A stretch of DNA of 64,000 nucleotides from Anoplolepis gracilipes (taxonomy: Eukaryota > Arthropoda > Insecta > Hymenoptera > Formicidae). Made by a program: the position numbers and the translations under genes. The stretch spans positions 10,687,001 through 10,751,000 of the forward strand of contig NC_132971.1 in the NCBI RefSeq assembly GCF_047496725.1. Reading direction: 5' to 3'. The notes beneath the pieces are model-generated. The model worked only from the letters and a program-made list of their open reading frames with translations. It was not told the DNA's origin and did no database searches. Positions 51,380 to 63,400 of this stretch are shown in pieces (the stretch's first letter is position 1; each line of letters starts with the position of its first letter).

Positions 51380-52053
51380 GGGGTTACACCTAGTCATAAA
51401 ATTCGAAAAATTGCATTTCTTTTTTTTTCATTTTCATAAAGTACAATGTCTCGAAAATATGTGTTTAAAATTGTATGTTGATCTGGTGCTGGAATAGATG
51501 ATTCTATGTAAGTATCTTACTGTAATTACAACACAAAACTTTAAACGCGTTTTTCTCAAAAGTGCATTTTTCAAATCGGTGACCAGAATTACGCAAAAAC
51601 TACTGAATCGATTCTCTTCAAATTTTGTGAACTTATTTCTTATATACTTATGCAGAGACTGGACGAAGGATTTTTTTATATATTGCTTTTTTCCTTTTTT
51701 ATCAACAAAAAACAATCCTTTTTTTAAGATGAAAATCGAACTTTTTCTTCAGACAGCCGCCATTTTGAAAAAAAAAAAATTTTTTATAAAACCCTTCGTC
51801 CAGTCTATAGAATGTATATTTTTCAATTAATGACGCAAAAAAATTTCATTTCAAATGAGCCAATTCCAAACTACAGTGATCACCGCAAAGCACCAAAAAA
51901 AGACATCGGGAGAGCGGCCATAATTCAAAATATTTTGAAATGTAAATACACTAAAATCAAGTCCAAATATAGTATTATAAAATAAAAAATAAATTGCAAA
52001 AAAAAATTCATTAAAAACAACCTTTTTCCTCCGTTATGACTAGGTGTAACCCC
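51380..52053 (+). mobile_element. B-family fold-back MITE, copy 3 (TTAA target site)
   Basis: 674 bp copy, with TTAA at 51376-51379 and 52054-52057. It has the same terminal repeats and internal order as copies 1 and 2, with small deletions near its right half. An internal 110-codon frame is fortuitous: the corresponding positions in the other copies do not keep the frame. Confidence 0.88.
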
Positions 52054-52057
52054 TTAA

Positions 52058-55000
52058 AACAGGAAGTAACATGAAAAAGTCCAAGATTAAAAATCTTGTC
52101 GATAAAATAAAGCGGATTTTTTTTCTTTCTCTAGAAAAATCGGATTTAAAATTAGGTACATGAGTATTACATACCGAAGATGTGTACTCGTGATATCCGA
52201 GTCAATCTAGGGTAAATCGATAGCCAAATGCTTCCTCGTGTAACTGCAGTTACTTACGGGAATACTAATTTCCCGGATTAATTCTGAACGACCATCGGAG
52301 AGATTAATCGTGACAGAAACTCACAAGCCATTCTCCGCAGAATCCGGCGGAAACGAAGGGATCGAGAGGCCGCGCGTTCCGAACGCGCTAAATCATACAC
52401 CGGGATATTTTGTTGCGGTGAAATACATTATTAAGATACGTTATTACCGATCAAGTTTATTACACCGCGTCGCAATAACGGATCGCACGCAAAATTTCGC
52501 ACAGTTACGCACATCGCAAGCATAATTTCCAGGAAATTACAAGCTGAGCCGCGCGACAGCTTTTTGCAAGAGAAATATATGCTCGTATTTATGAAGGATG
52601 CTTTTGTGAACATTCTAACCGCGCACATGCCTTCAGATTCTGACAAATACCATGTTTAAAACACGCTGGAAAGCGATAAATCTAGAATGAAAGGGGAAAA
52701 TCTAATATCAAGTTTAATTATCAATTCTGGAAAACACGTGAAATCTCGAAAAATTTTAAATGTGATATTTAAGTATCAATATATGCTACTATATCGGCGA
52801 TACATTGTAAGCGTTTTTATTAAAGATATGCGTTTTATGAACTAAGGATTAAATGTATAACGTATTGCTACGTATTAGAACAGATATATTTTATAAGATT
52901 CAATTCGTTATGAATTGCTTAATGCTTTCTGACCGTCTAAATAATTTATTTTTAATTTCCTTGGCAATAATTTGTTTTATACATGTGCATATAAAAACAT
53001 ACACACAGAGATGGCTGTAGAATTTTATTTACAACAGTAACGTGATATTGATTACTATAAAAAAACAAAATAGAAAAATGAGAAGTTTTCTGTGAAAAAT
53101 AAAAGCAAGGTTCTGACTCGATTAAACCACACGTGTGGTTCGTAAAAAAAGTAGTTATGATCGTCGTTAAATTTCAGTATCTTCCAAGCCATGTGGTTTT
53201 GCACCGCAAGTAGATGCGCGCAATTTGCCGCTTGGAACGCTGATGTGAACGAGAAAAGTTTGGCCGACGGTCATGCACCACGTCCGCGATATGTTTCGTG
53301 AAGAGCTTATTATAAAAAATAATACTTTACGTGTAAATCATATACACATATCCAGTAAGTGCAGTAGTTGCATATTATATTTCATATAAATAAATGTAAT
53401 ATTGTTCAGTTTTTTTTATATTTTAATTTTAAACTTATATATAATTTATATATTTTTTTTATTTTACCTTATTATTTTTAATTACATTTAAAGCATGCTT
53501 TCTATATATCGCAGTCTATAAAAAGACAGATGTTTCATATCAGACATCTTTTTTATTAAAAATATATATAAATAATTTAATTAAAAACCAAGTTTTCTCA
53601 ATATTATATGAAATTTTTAAATGCGATTTGATATGTCTAACATGCAACACATAACGAATCAAATGAAATATCACGTGATGCTATTTTGAGAATCAACGTT
53701 CACATCTCAAATGAGAAAAGCTTCTCCGCTCAAATATTATCTTACTTTTCGAGACGAGCGTTCCCTTTTATTTTCATGAACGTGTTATAGTGTCGCAGGA
53801 AGGCGGCTGCTGATGAAGGCAGAGACGTGAAAATGTTTCGAATTAGAAAACACGACGATGTACACGTAATATCTTCTCCTCTGATCTCGCTTGATGTGCA
53901 ACTAGCAAAACAGGTCGCAGATAGTGCGAAACGCTTCTGGCGTGATTAAAATTCTAACTTGCGGGTACACGAAATAAGCTATAAAGGATGCTATTTTCTC
54001 GTTGAAAAAATAAAAATACAAAAGTTGAAAACCTTTAATTCAACAAGCAATTGAATATGGAAAAATATTTACCTTTTTAATCAAATAATCTAATTCTATT
54101 ATATATTCTCTAATCAAGACCTTTCTTTGTTGAGACAGATTATTCTCTTTATTATACGATTCAGCACAAAATTTGTTTAATGATATTCTCTCGCAATTGT
54201 AAATTTTTTTTTTTTGTTTAACGAAATTGTAGCTCTTTTACACGAACGAAATAACATTTAGGAAAAATGAGAAACTATCTCGGGTGACGGGAAACAGCTG
54301 ATGAAAATGTGATTCATTACGAATTTTATGAAATTTCTCGCAGCGATTAGCATATGGAGAAGATTTACGACACAAAGTACGCGATCGCGTCACACATATG
54401 GCGCGCAATCCATTTTACTTTCTAACATAACTATCAACCACACACGCGGTGCCACTGGTAATAAAAAGGGTTGATCGATCGTACAATGTAATTAAATAAT
54501 TCATCATCAGGTTGTCTGTATTCACATCGCCATGTATAATATGATCACATAATAATTAAGATAAGAGTGCGTAATGTAAATTTTAGCATAAATTATAATA
54601 AAGATTTCTATGTCTTTAGTATAACTTTAAGATATAACAGATATTCTTGTTTTAATTAAAATACAGAATAAAATATTGCTTAAAATGTAAGTTATTTATT
54701 TTTACTGATAATTTAATAAATATTAAATCATATATATGTATGTATATAATAATATATAAATGTATTAATAAATATTAACAAAATTGATAAATTATATAAA
54801 ATAATAATAATAATATTTGTATATATCTATTTCTTCTGTTATTACTTTTATGTTATATTACTAGTATGTACTAGATTGATACTGTGTGAGAAAGTTGATA
54901 TTTTTTATTAAATTGTTTTTTAATAAACTATTTAATAAATAAGTAAAATAATTTTTTACATTAAGAAGATTATTATAAATGTTAACTATCTTAATTTGTG

Positions 55001-55526
55001 TAAAGTTGCATTGAGATAAAGAGAGAGAGAGAGAAAAAGAAAGAGAAAAAATAATCTCATTAACCATATTTTCGTTTGCACATATATTATCAAATAATAA
55101 ATATATAGATTGTAGGTATTACAGACAAGCGCAGCTTGTTGCTCGTTAATATTATGTATAAAAACGAAATCTTGTCGACATTTCTTGTCGTTAATACGTC
55201 GTAATGGGAAAGGAAAAAGCTGGAAAGCTTCTTACGCACAGCTTGGAGCAAAAACATGAAGATGCAACAAATCCCCGGATAATGCTTATGACGTTGTTTG
55301 TTCTTTTCCACTTTTATATTTACGAGAGAGAATTTATTCACACTCTCCGTAATTACTCTGCGCAACAGAAATGACATAATCTCAAAAATCTTCTACACCT
55401 TTTGATTTAGTCATTTAAACTGATGAAACAATAAAAAATCTTTACTTTCCCGATTAATTTTATTAAAAACTAAAAAAGATGCAAATTTCTTCAGTCTTTG
55501 AAATATGCAAACATAAAAAAAATTTA
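52058..55526. other. No gene seen, apart from one weak exon candidate
   Basis: AT-rich with GC-richer patches near 52310-52560 and 53160-53310. A short (GA)n lies near 55020-55035. No recognised protein. Confidence 0.45.
53178..53248 (+). CDS. Candidate terminal exon, unidentified (low confidence)
   Basis: A reasonable acceptor (TTAAATTTCAG) precedes a GC-richer open stretch that in one frame reads SSKPCGFAPQVDARNLPLG and stops at TGA; another frame stays open to about 53301. No partner exon was identified and no family recognised. Confidence 0.12.
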
Positions 55527-55530
55527 TTAA

Positions 55531-56620
55531 GGATGTTTAGCACCTACAATCGGAGCAAAAAGTAGTCGAAATTGACGAATATATCTCATATATCTTAATA
55601 TATGATTATTATAAAGATTGCATAAAATCTTATTATTTATTCATAGCTAGAGTGTAGAAATGTATTTTCAAACTTCTGTTGCTTTATTTCGGAGAATTTT
55701 TGTGTTTTTTAAATTATGTATAATGAGAAACTTTTATCATTGACGGTACCTCGATTTCAACATTACAGCACAAAATTTGAACTATAAAAATAAAAGAATT
55801 TACTCGTACAGAGTAATTTAAAATGTCAGAATAAAAATTATAATAGTGAATAATGACAAAATATAGAAGATTTTTAACTATTTCTTTGATAAATTTAATA
55901 ATTTGTCATTTCTCCGAGAAGAAAGAAATGTGGCAACATGGTAATTTTTCATATGTTGGTCAAATTGTAAATTGACATATGAGGCCTAGTCGCTTCTCAC
56001 TTACACGTTTGTATATAGAGGCTTCTTCAGATGAAAAGATAAGTTATAAGTTATTTAAAATGTCAAAAAAAGGCTCAGCTGAATGCTATATTGTCACGTT
56101 TTTACATTAAATAATATGTCATCTCGGATAATAGGACGAAATTGAGAAAATTATATTCAATATCTTTTGAATTAGTCAGTACTTGACCAAAATTATGTGA
56201 TCGAATATTTCCTCTATATTTAAACTATACTTTTGCAAATTTTGATTAAATTCCTATTATTATTTCTATCTATTTGAGCTCTTAAATCAACACGATCATA
56301 GGTTTTTTATAAGATAGAAAATCTGTAATCGTATCAATTTAAGGCTTAAAAAAAACAAAAATAATTATATTTATACTTATTTATATAAATAATTATATTT
56401 ATAATTATATTAATACTTTTACTTATAATTAGATCCACAAAATAATTATATTTATAATAATATCGACGGGTAAATTTATTGCAAATTAAAATCCTTATAA
56501 CTTTTGATTGCTTCAGTGAATCAACTCTAGGTTTTTTTATAAGTCTCTGAACATGTATCAAAACAATCTGTACAAATTTTATTAAATTCCTATATTTTTA
56601 AAAATAGGTACTAAACATCC
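55531..56620. mobile_element. I element: 1.09-kb TTAA-flanked element
   Basis: Ends GGATGTTTAGCACCTA and, inverted, GGATGTTTAGTACCTA (about 16 bp), with TTAA at 55527-55530 and 56621-56624. The interior is AT-rich with no long frame. Single copy in this window; a non-autonomous TTAA-type transposon is the best reading. Confidence 0.7.
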
Positions 56621-56624
56621 TTAA

Positions 56625-57414
56625 GTTTCATCTCTTATAATAAAAAGATAAATAATATGCTTGGCACATATACGTGACATTATATTAAATTATCATTGTG
56701 TCTCGTAAAAATCAAGATTTGAAAGTTCATTTGCAAAGTTTAAATTTACTAAACTCTTTCGCCATTATAGTTTCAAGAATTCCGAGAGAAGGAAGAACTA
56801 TCGTTTGTTAAGATAAAAGCCAACCCGCATTCCTCGCAGAATCGATTTAACGTTGCTCCCCGCAAAATCTTGTCCAACGTACAAATTTCGTTATCAAGAA
56901 TGATCGAAATATAGATCGAGAGAGAAACATTGCGTGGTGAAACAGTTACTGACCTTTTTTCCTCTCGGCGGCCAAAGGGTGGAAACTGTTTCGCTTCGAC
57001 GGAGATACGTGATGCCACTGCAATATCGGCGCTGATTTCTTCTTATCTCGAGAACGCAGGTATGAGACGCGATACAGGATTACGTGGGTTGCGGGAGTGT
57101 TACAGGATTACGTGTAGCTCGTACGAGCCTGTAACGCCCGCTGTTATCATTACGCGTCTTATAATCCGACCAAGGCTTGAGATTAAAATATTCGGCCAGC
57201 TTTATTCGAGAGAGAATTAAGGAAAAGTTCGAATGTATTGTGATAATTCGCGTACCTCTTAAGATACATACATTTTTCCTCACAATTTCGAGTCACATTC
57301 GCTTTGTTTTAAATATATAAATAATAATAGGAACAATAATTGAATAATAGATTCATCGAGAATTTTATTAAAATAAAAATTCCATGTTGTGCTTTATTTC
57401 ATCTTTACACTTTT
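56625..57414. other. No gene seen
   Basis: GC-richer around 56930-57190, where a direct repeat ACAGGATTACGTG occurs at about 57073 and 57102. No recognised coding exon. Confidence 0.5.
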
Positions 57415-58448
57415 CCCATACAGCACAGAAAGATTGTATACACATTGCAACAATCTTTCACCACAATATCGCAATATTGCAAAAAATTCATTACCATATG
57501 TTGCTGCATCATTGCTGTGGGATTGCAACAACGTCAAAATGTCCGCCTTTAAGAAGATTGCAACGAAATATTATAGCAATATTGCAATGTTATGAATTTG
57601 CAATAATGCATTGTTACTGCAATCGTCGACTAATGTTGCATATAAGAATTTTTGCTTCTGATAGATAAATATCAGAAGCATATGGACACATAAAATTCAA
57701 AAAAGTTGAACTTAAATGTTTGTAATAATTTTTTTATCTAAAAAATATTATATTATAAATTTACATAAAATTATATATATAATTTATATATACAGGGTGT
57801 TCGGCAACAGGTGAGACAAAATTTAAGGAATAATTCTACACGATAAAATAAGACAAAAATCAAAAATAACAAAATTGCAATAGAGGCTTCGTTTTTTAGT
57901 TATAAATATTTAAAAGTTCGTATAAAAGGTTCGTATCTAAAGCTCGGCAATTTGCTGCATATTTTTTCGCCAAAAATTTTGCGGTTTACCATGCTTTAGG
58001 CACCTTTTACGCAAAAATTTTCAAATATTTATAACTAAAAGACGAAGCCTCTATCGCAATTTTGTTATTCTTGATTTTTGTCTTATTTTATCATGTAGAA
58101 TCATTACTTAAATTTTGTCCCACCTGTTGCCGAACACCCTGTATATATAAAATTTATTATATGTAAATTTATAATATAATATTTCTTAAATAAATATTAT
58201 TACAAACATTTATTTAAAGTTCAACTTTTTCATATTTTATATATTTCCTATACGTTTTACCCTAAAAAAATATAATTATAAAATTTTGATTTTGAAATTT
58301 TTCCGAAATATTTATGTTATGTTGCAACAACTTGTGCTGATACCTTGTGGATTTATATCTCTGCAATGTTTTTGTAATGTTTTCATTGCAATTTTTAATA
58401 CTGCAACGTTCCTGCAATGTATAATTGCAATGATCTGTGCTGCATGGG
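57415..58448. mobile_element. E element: palindromic MITE rich in TTGCAA, split by element D
   Basis: Ends CCCATACAGCACAGA and, inverted, CCCATGCAGCACAGA. TTGCAA/ATTGCAA motifs cluster in both arms. The sequences on each side of the nested D element are themselves inverted repeats (AAAAGTTGAACTTAAATGTT versus AACATTTATTTAAAGTTCAA and neighbours). Without D it is about 683 bp. No target duplication is obvious. Confidence 0.72.
57793..58141. mobile_element. D element: 349-bp near-perfect palindrome nested in E
   Basis: Ends CAGGGTGTTCGGCAACAGGT and its inverse ACCTGTTGCCGAACACCCTG, TA-flanked. The arms match almost completely (ATTTTTGTCTTATTTTATCA, TATTTATAACTAAAA and others). The terminal CAGGG relates it to the C family, but the rest differs. 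Confidence 0.87.
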
Positions 58449-60127
58449 CTGTTAATATCTACTGTTAATGATTAATTAGAAGTTTCTTTTTTAACGTTGA
58501 TCGAAATCTTTGCCCTAAAAAAATCTTGAAAACTTGCTCACGAAATACTCTAATTTTATTTCTCGTGGATCTCTTGCGCATTTTAGTTTGTTTTTGACCT
58601 ATCTAGCACTGAGTTATTGATGTTTTTCTCGGAATAAACGTATTGTAAAAGATGTTGTAAGAATATTCTGATACACAAGACGCGATAACCATAAGGACGT
58701 TGAGAGTGTTCAAGACACGTTGGTGATTTTGTCCGTATGCTCGATACTTTTAAAACGGGGTACTTTCTGTCGAAACTCTAGAAAAGAAACTCCATAACAC
58801 AGAGTTCTTTGAGCATTTGCCAAACATTGAAGATAAGGGTTATCGTAATATATCGAAATATGTTCATGGGATATATAATGAATACAATCGGCGCAATAAA
58901 ATAATACCGTGCTTTAAAGTAATTATCATTCGATTGGTGAAATTATCAATATTATCTGTTTCATTTTCTCTTTATCTTTCTCTTTCTACGTATATGCAAA
59001 TAATAAAATCATTAATCGCTATTTGCGGCAGAATATTTTTATCTCTGATCTTTTATTGCAAATATATCTTTAATTTGAGATGAATGATAATGTAATTATA
59101 GATTTTTCATCGAAACATAGAAATATCAGATTTAAACAGGGCAAATCGATCCAATAAAAGGCTACAAATGTTAAATGAAATTGATGTGAGATAGAAATAA
59201 ATGATTTTCAGTTTTCCATTTACGATGATTAAGTTCGAAAAAATTGCTCACACTTATAACATATGTGAATATGAGATATGATTTTCTGTGTAATATATTT
59301 GTTAAATTTATTATTTTTTATTATTATTTATTATTAATTATTATAAGTTTAAAAATAAAAGAAAGATAAAATAAATATTTGTTAATCTAAAATATAATAA
59401 TAAATAAAATCTATTTATTCTATTTATGTTTATATTCAATAATTTCAATACATTCAGTAAGGTTTATAAATAATAAAGTTATAGATGGAGAGATACATAA
59501 TTCTAAAAAATAAGATAACGTTTCAAAAGCGTTCTTGAACAGATAATTAGTTATATGCAATGCATTATTGGATTTATTTTATTTTCATCATTATTTCATC
59601 ACTTAATAGCATCTTATCACGTAACTGACGAATAATTAATTACATAGAACGTTCATTAATCATTGTATCACCTCTAATATACATATAATAGAAATGGACT
59701 TTTTTGTACATGTGAATGTGTATGTGGGGCATTATCTTATTATTTCTGGTGCATGTTTCTCCTAACGTTTTCTTTGGCAATGTTCTAAATGAGAAAAAAA
59801 AGACAAACGCAAGTTCAAAATTTATATTCTGAAATTGTTATGCAAATATTAATCTAATAATTTAAGAGATTTGAATCTCTGTGTGCAAAGTATGTAAAGA
59901 GCTTGAAAATCTGTGTGAAAAGTATGTAAAGAGCTTGATTTTGATTGAAAACAAAAAGGAATGTTATCGTAGCACAAATTCGTAAAAAGGATTTCTAGTC
60001 TAAAAATAAGTCGTAAATGTAAAATAAAACTTTTTCCATACAAAGCTTTGCTTTCGAGAAAATTAACTTTAAAAATTGATTCTTAAATAAAAGGATATTG
60101 ATTAGTAAATATTTAAAAAGAAGGATT
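58449..60127. other. No gene seen
   Basis: AT-rich DNA. It contains a two-unit 32-bp tandem repeat at 59881-59938 and otherwise nothing recognisable. Confidence 0.5.
59881..59938. repeat. 32-bp tandem duplication
   Basis: GTGTGCAAAGTATGTAAAGA with GCTTGA at 59881 is repeated as GTGTGAAAAGTATGTAAAGA with GCTTGA at 59913. Confidence 0.8.
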
Positions 60128-60131
60128 TTAA

Positions 60132-60133
60132 CT

Positions 60134-60168
<35 letters not shown>

Positions 60169-60410
60169 GCTACTAATGGATTATTTTTGTCTATGATTTT
60201 TCTAACAACGTCAATTTCTCGAAAACAAATAATCATAAAATAATATATTTAAGTAAATTATTTTTCAAATTTATTTAAAATGTTTAAAGAAGATATATAC
60301 ATTTTTTCAAATTTTTTTAAAACACTTTTACATATTAATAAACTTATCGAAAATACGCTGACCCACCTGTACAGTTAGAAGATGCCAAAAATAACAATAC
60401 GGAGTAAGGG
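60132..60410 (-). mobile_element. F-family MITE, copy 2: unsplit site for element P
   Basis: 279 bp with TTAA at 60128-60131 and 60411-60414. It is the reverse complement of copy 1 minus the nested P. An (AT)n tract (60136-60166) has replaced part of one terminal repeat. The TTAA at 60284-60287 is the unoccupied counterpart of P's insertion site. Confidence 0.87.
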
Positions 60411-60414
60411 TTAA

Positions 60415-63400
60415 TTTGTAAATATTTAAAAGGTATGAGAAATATAACGAAAACAAAATATCGATCTCCATTACATATTACTTACAACGAGTTAAATTTT
60501 GCAGAAAGAAAAAAGAAATGAGGATAAAAATAAAAATATAAAACTGTTTGGAAAACGTTTTTCGAATGTAATCTTTTAATAAAGATAGAGAGATGAAAAA
60601 GGTACGCGATGCGCGGTGACATTTTTTTCCCGGTCTTCTTTTGCCGGTAAATTTCGTCGGAAAATTTCGTGGAGTAGCGATCGAGGAAGAAAAGGGGAAA
60701 AAAAGGAAAAAGGCTCGTTAGTGGCGACGAAAGTATCAGCGGTTCACCACAGTTGCGCTAATCTCGCGGTAATCGCATTTCGCGTAATTAGCAGCTTATT
60801 CTCTCATTCCTTTTGTCCAGCCGCCTATCGCTGCTAGTTGATTAGCTCTAGATTTGGTATACGATTGCGTGTCACGCAAGAAATGAATATATAAATAAAT
60901 ACTATATTTGGCGAGTTAAGCGTTAAATTCTTTTTCTCCGAACTTTTGTACAGGAAAGTGCACGATCGAGTTTTGCAGATCGAAACGAGCAAAAAATTTC
61001 ACCCTCCCTCCCCTTCATATGAATTTACGATGTACATATATACATTTATGAAAGTATATAATTTTATTCGGAAACTGTCGTCGTGAAATCGTTAAAGTTG
61101 AAGAGTGTCACGGGCTGTCAAGAAGGTGATCTCGAAACGGGGTTAGTGCGCAGAGCGAAAATACCTTGCCGAGGTAGGTAATTTTAAGAGACTTTCGTAG
61201 TTTCTGCCAATCTCCATCAAGCATGTAATAACGTCGGCAGAGAAGTGTGAAGAGATTAGTACGTATAGTATCGTCGTCGATCAACCGGAAAATGTCGACC
61301 GGAAGACAGCGATATTCCTCGAGTTAATAATATAGCATCTTCATTTATAATACCCATTACGAGGATATCAATATCGTTATCACGTGCGTAAATGATATAC
61401 ACACACATTATCAAATGTGATAATGTGCGCAACATAATATGAGATTATATCCTGCAACGTAATTTTTCGGAGCAAATTGTTTTCTAAGCGCACTCACTGA
61501 CATATGTGTATAATATTACTTCTTAAATAAAATCGATACATTTTTCAAGAAAAATTATAAAAATTTATTTTCGTAAACTTTGTTATGTCTTTTCTTTCCT
61601 CTTCTATCTGTCTGTCTGTTTTTCTCTCTTTTTCTAGAACTTTAAACATGCAATAAATTAAAAAAGAGGGTAAAATACGTGTGATAATGAAAGTTTTTTG
61701 CTGAGATTCGTTTGTACTTTTGTTTATATGGCGTTCCGATTACAGGAAATCAAATTTTAGTAAATTGTACTATTGCTTATACATATTATTTATACGTAAT
61801 ATATATACATATATACATAAATTACGACCCGTAGTTATGATCTTGTCATTCACTCGATGATATTCGAGCAGAAAGGTTGTGCGCGAGACTTTTCCTCAAT
61901 TAGTATTATTATTAAATCAGTCATATTATTTTAAAATAAAGTGCGTGTGCAACTAACATTGTAAAAAATGTAAAGTATCATATGCGTTGTATTCCTGTGA
62001 TTAGTATGCGCATGCGCGCGGTCATAATTAATATTGTCTTTTCACGAGTGAATGTCATGAAGAAGAAACAAGAGACAAGAAAGAGATTCGAAGACGTAGC
62101 AATCATATGTAAGGTAAGCAATTTAATATAATTTTATTAATTTATTATTTGTTATTTGTAAAATTAATTGCTTGCTTATATGTATATAAAAAATAATACT
62201 TTTAAAATAGTTATAATTAAAAATACACGAAAAATATTTCGGCATCTTGCGGTTATATTTAAGATTTATATCATTCTTTCTATCTTTAGATTATTCGTCT
62301 AAGATTAAGGTTTTAATTTTTTTTTTTTAATAAAAGATTGTATCTGTGTAAAACAAATATTTTTTTTTTTTCAGAAACTTTGAAATATTCCTTTTATAAA
62401 ATATTTGTTAATACAAAAATTTATTACGCACAATAATTATTTTTCAAATATTAATAATTTGTTTATAATTGCCTTATATTTATATATAATTTATTAATTT
62501 ATTTTATTCTTCCACAACAAGCTCGTTTGGCCCGTTTATCAAGTAATGTCAAGGTAAATAAATTCAACATTTTATTTCGAAAGAGAACAATTTAGGAAAG
62601 CTTTCAATCTCAAAATTATTTTATATATCTAGTATAAAGGGTTTAATCAAAATCTCATTTTTACTATCAGCTCTCTACGAATTGATAGAAACAACAAATT
62701 TGATATTGGATAATAAATTGTTCAACTATATCATTTATTCGAATTTAATTTTTCGTATGGGGATCCCAGGTCAACGCAGGGTCAATGCCGGTCTCCCTTG
62801 TCGCGCAACGCAAAAGTCACAGAATTATTTTCTCGATGCTTGTGCGGAAAAATAAAAGGAAATCATTCTCGCGAGTTTTCATCAGCGTGCAAACGACGAT
62901 GTCAAATCCAAATTGTACTTTTCAGTTTTTCGCCCTCGATGCTTTCTCGACCATCGAACGTGGATAACAAAACGCGGTCCGGTGCCTGGTGTGACGTGCG
63001 CGTGATTTTTCGATGAAAGGAACGACTGGCGTGAGGAAAGCGTGTTACACGCGAACAGCATTCGTCAAAGTTACACAAAAGAGCATTCAAGTTATACAAG
63101 TTCGACAGTTCCAAGAACTTGGAGAACTCGTTCCGCTATTTTTGCAGCGCATCTCGCGTGTTGCGTCAAATAAATTCTCTCGTTCGCGTTACTTTACTAT
63201 ATACTTTGGATAGATCGCTTTAATGCTTGTGTGCGCTCTTTCTCATTTATCAGGAAAATTCTACCTACAAAACTAGTTAAGAGTTTTGAGTATAAAGGAT
63301 TATACAGGAGTTTTCAGTCGATCTATGAATATAATTACAACGTCGAATCTGTCTATTTGTGATAATACTTGGGTGAGAATTTTTCATTTCCGATGTTGAA

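Noticed and set aside
51498..51830. 110-codon frame inside a repeat
   Set aside because: It lies wholly inside B copy 3; the matching positions in copies 1 and 2 do not keep the frame, so it is not a transposase.
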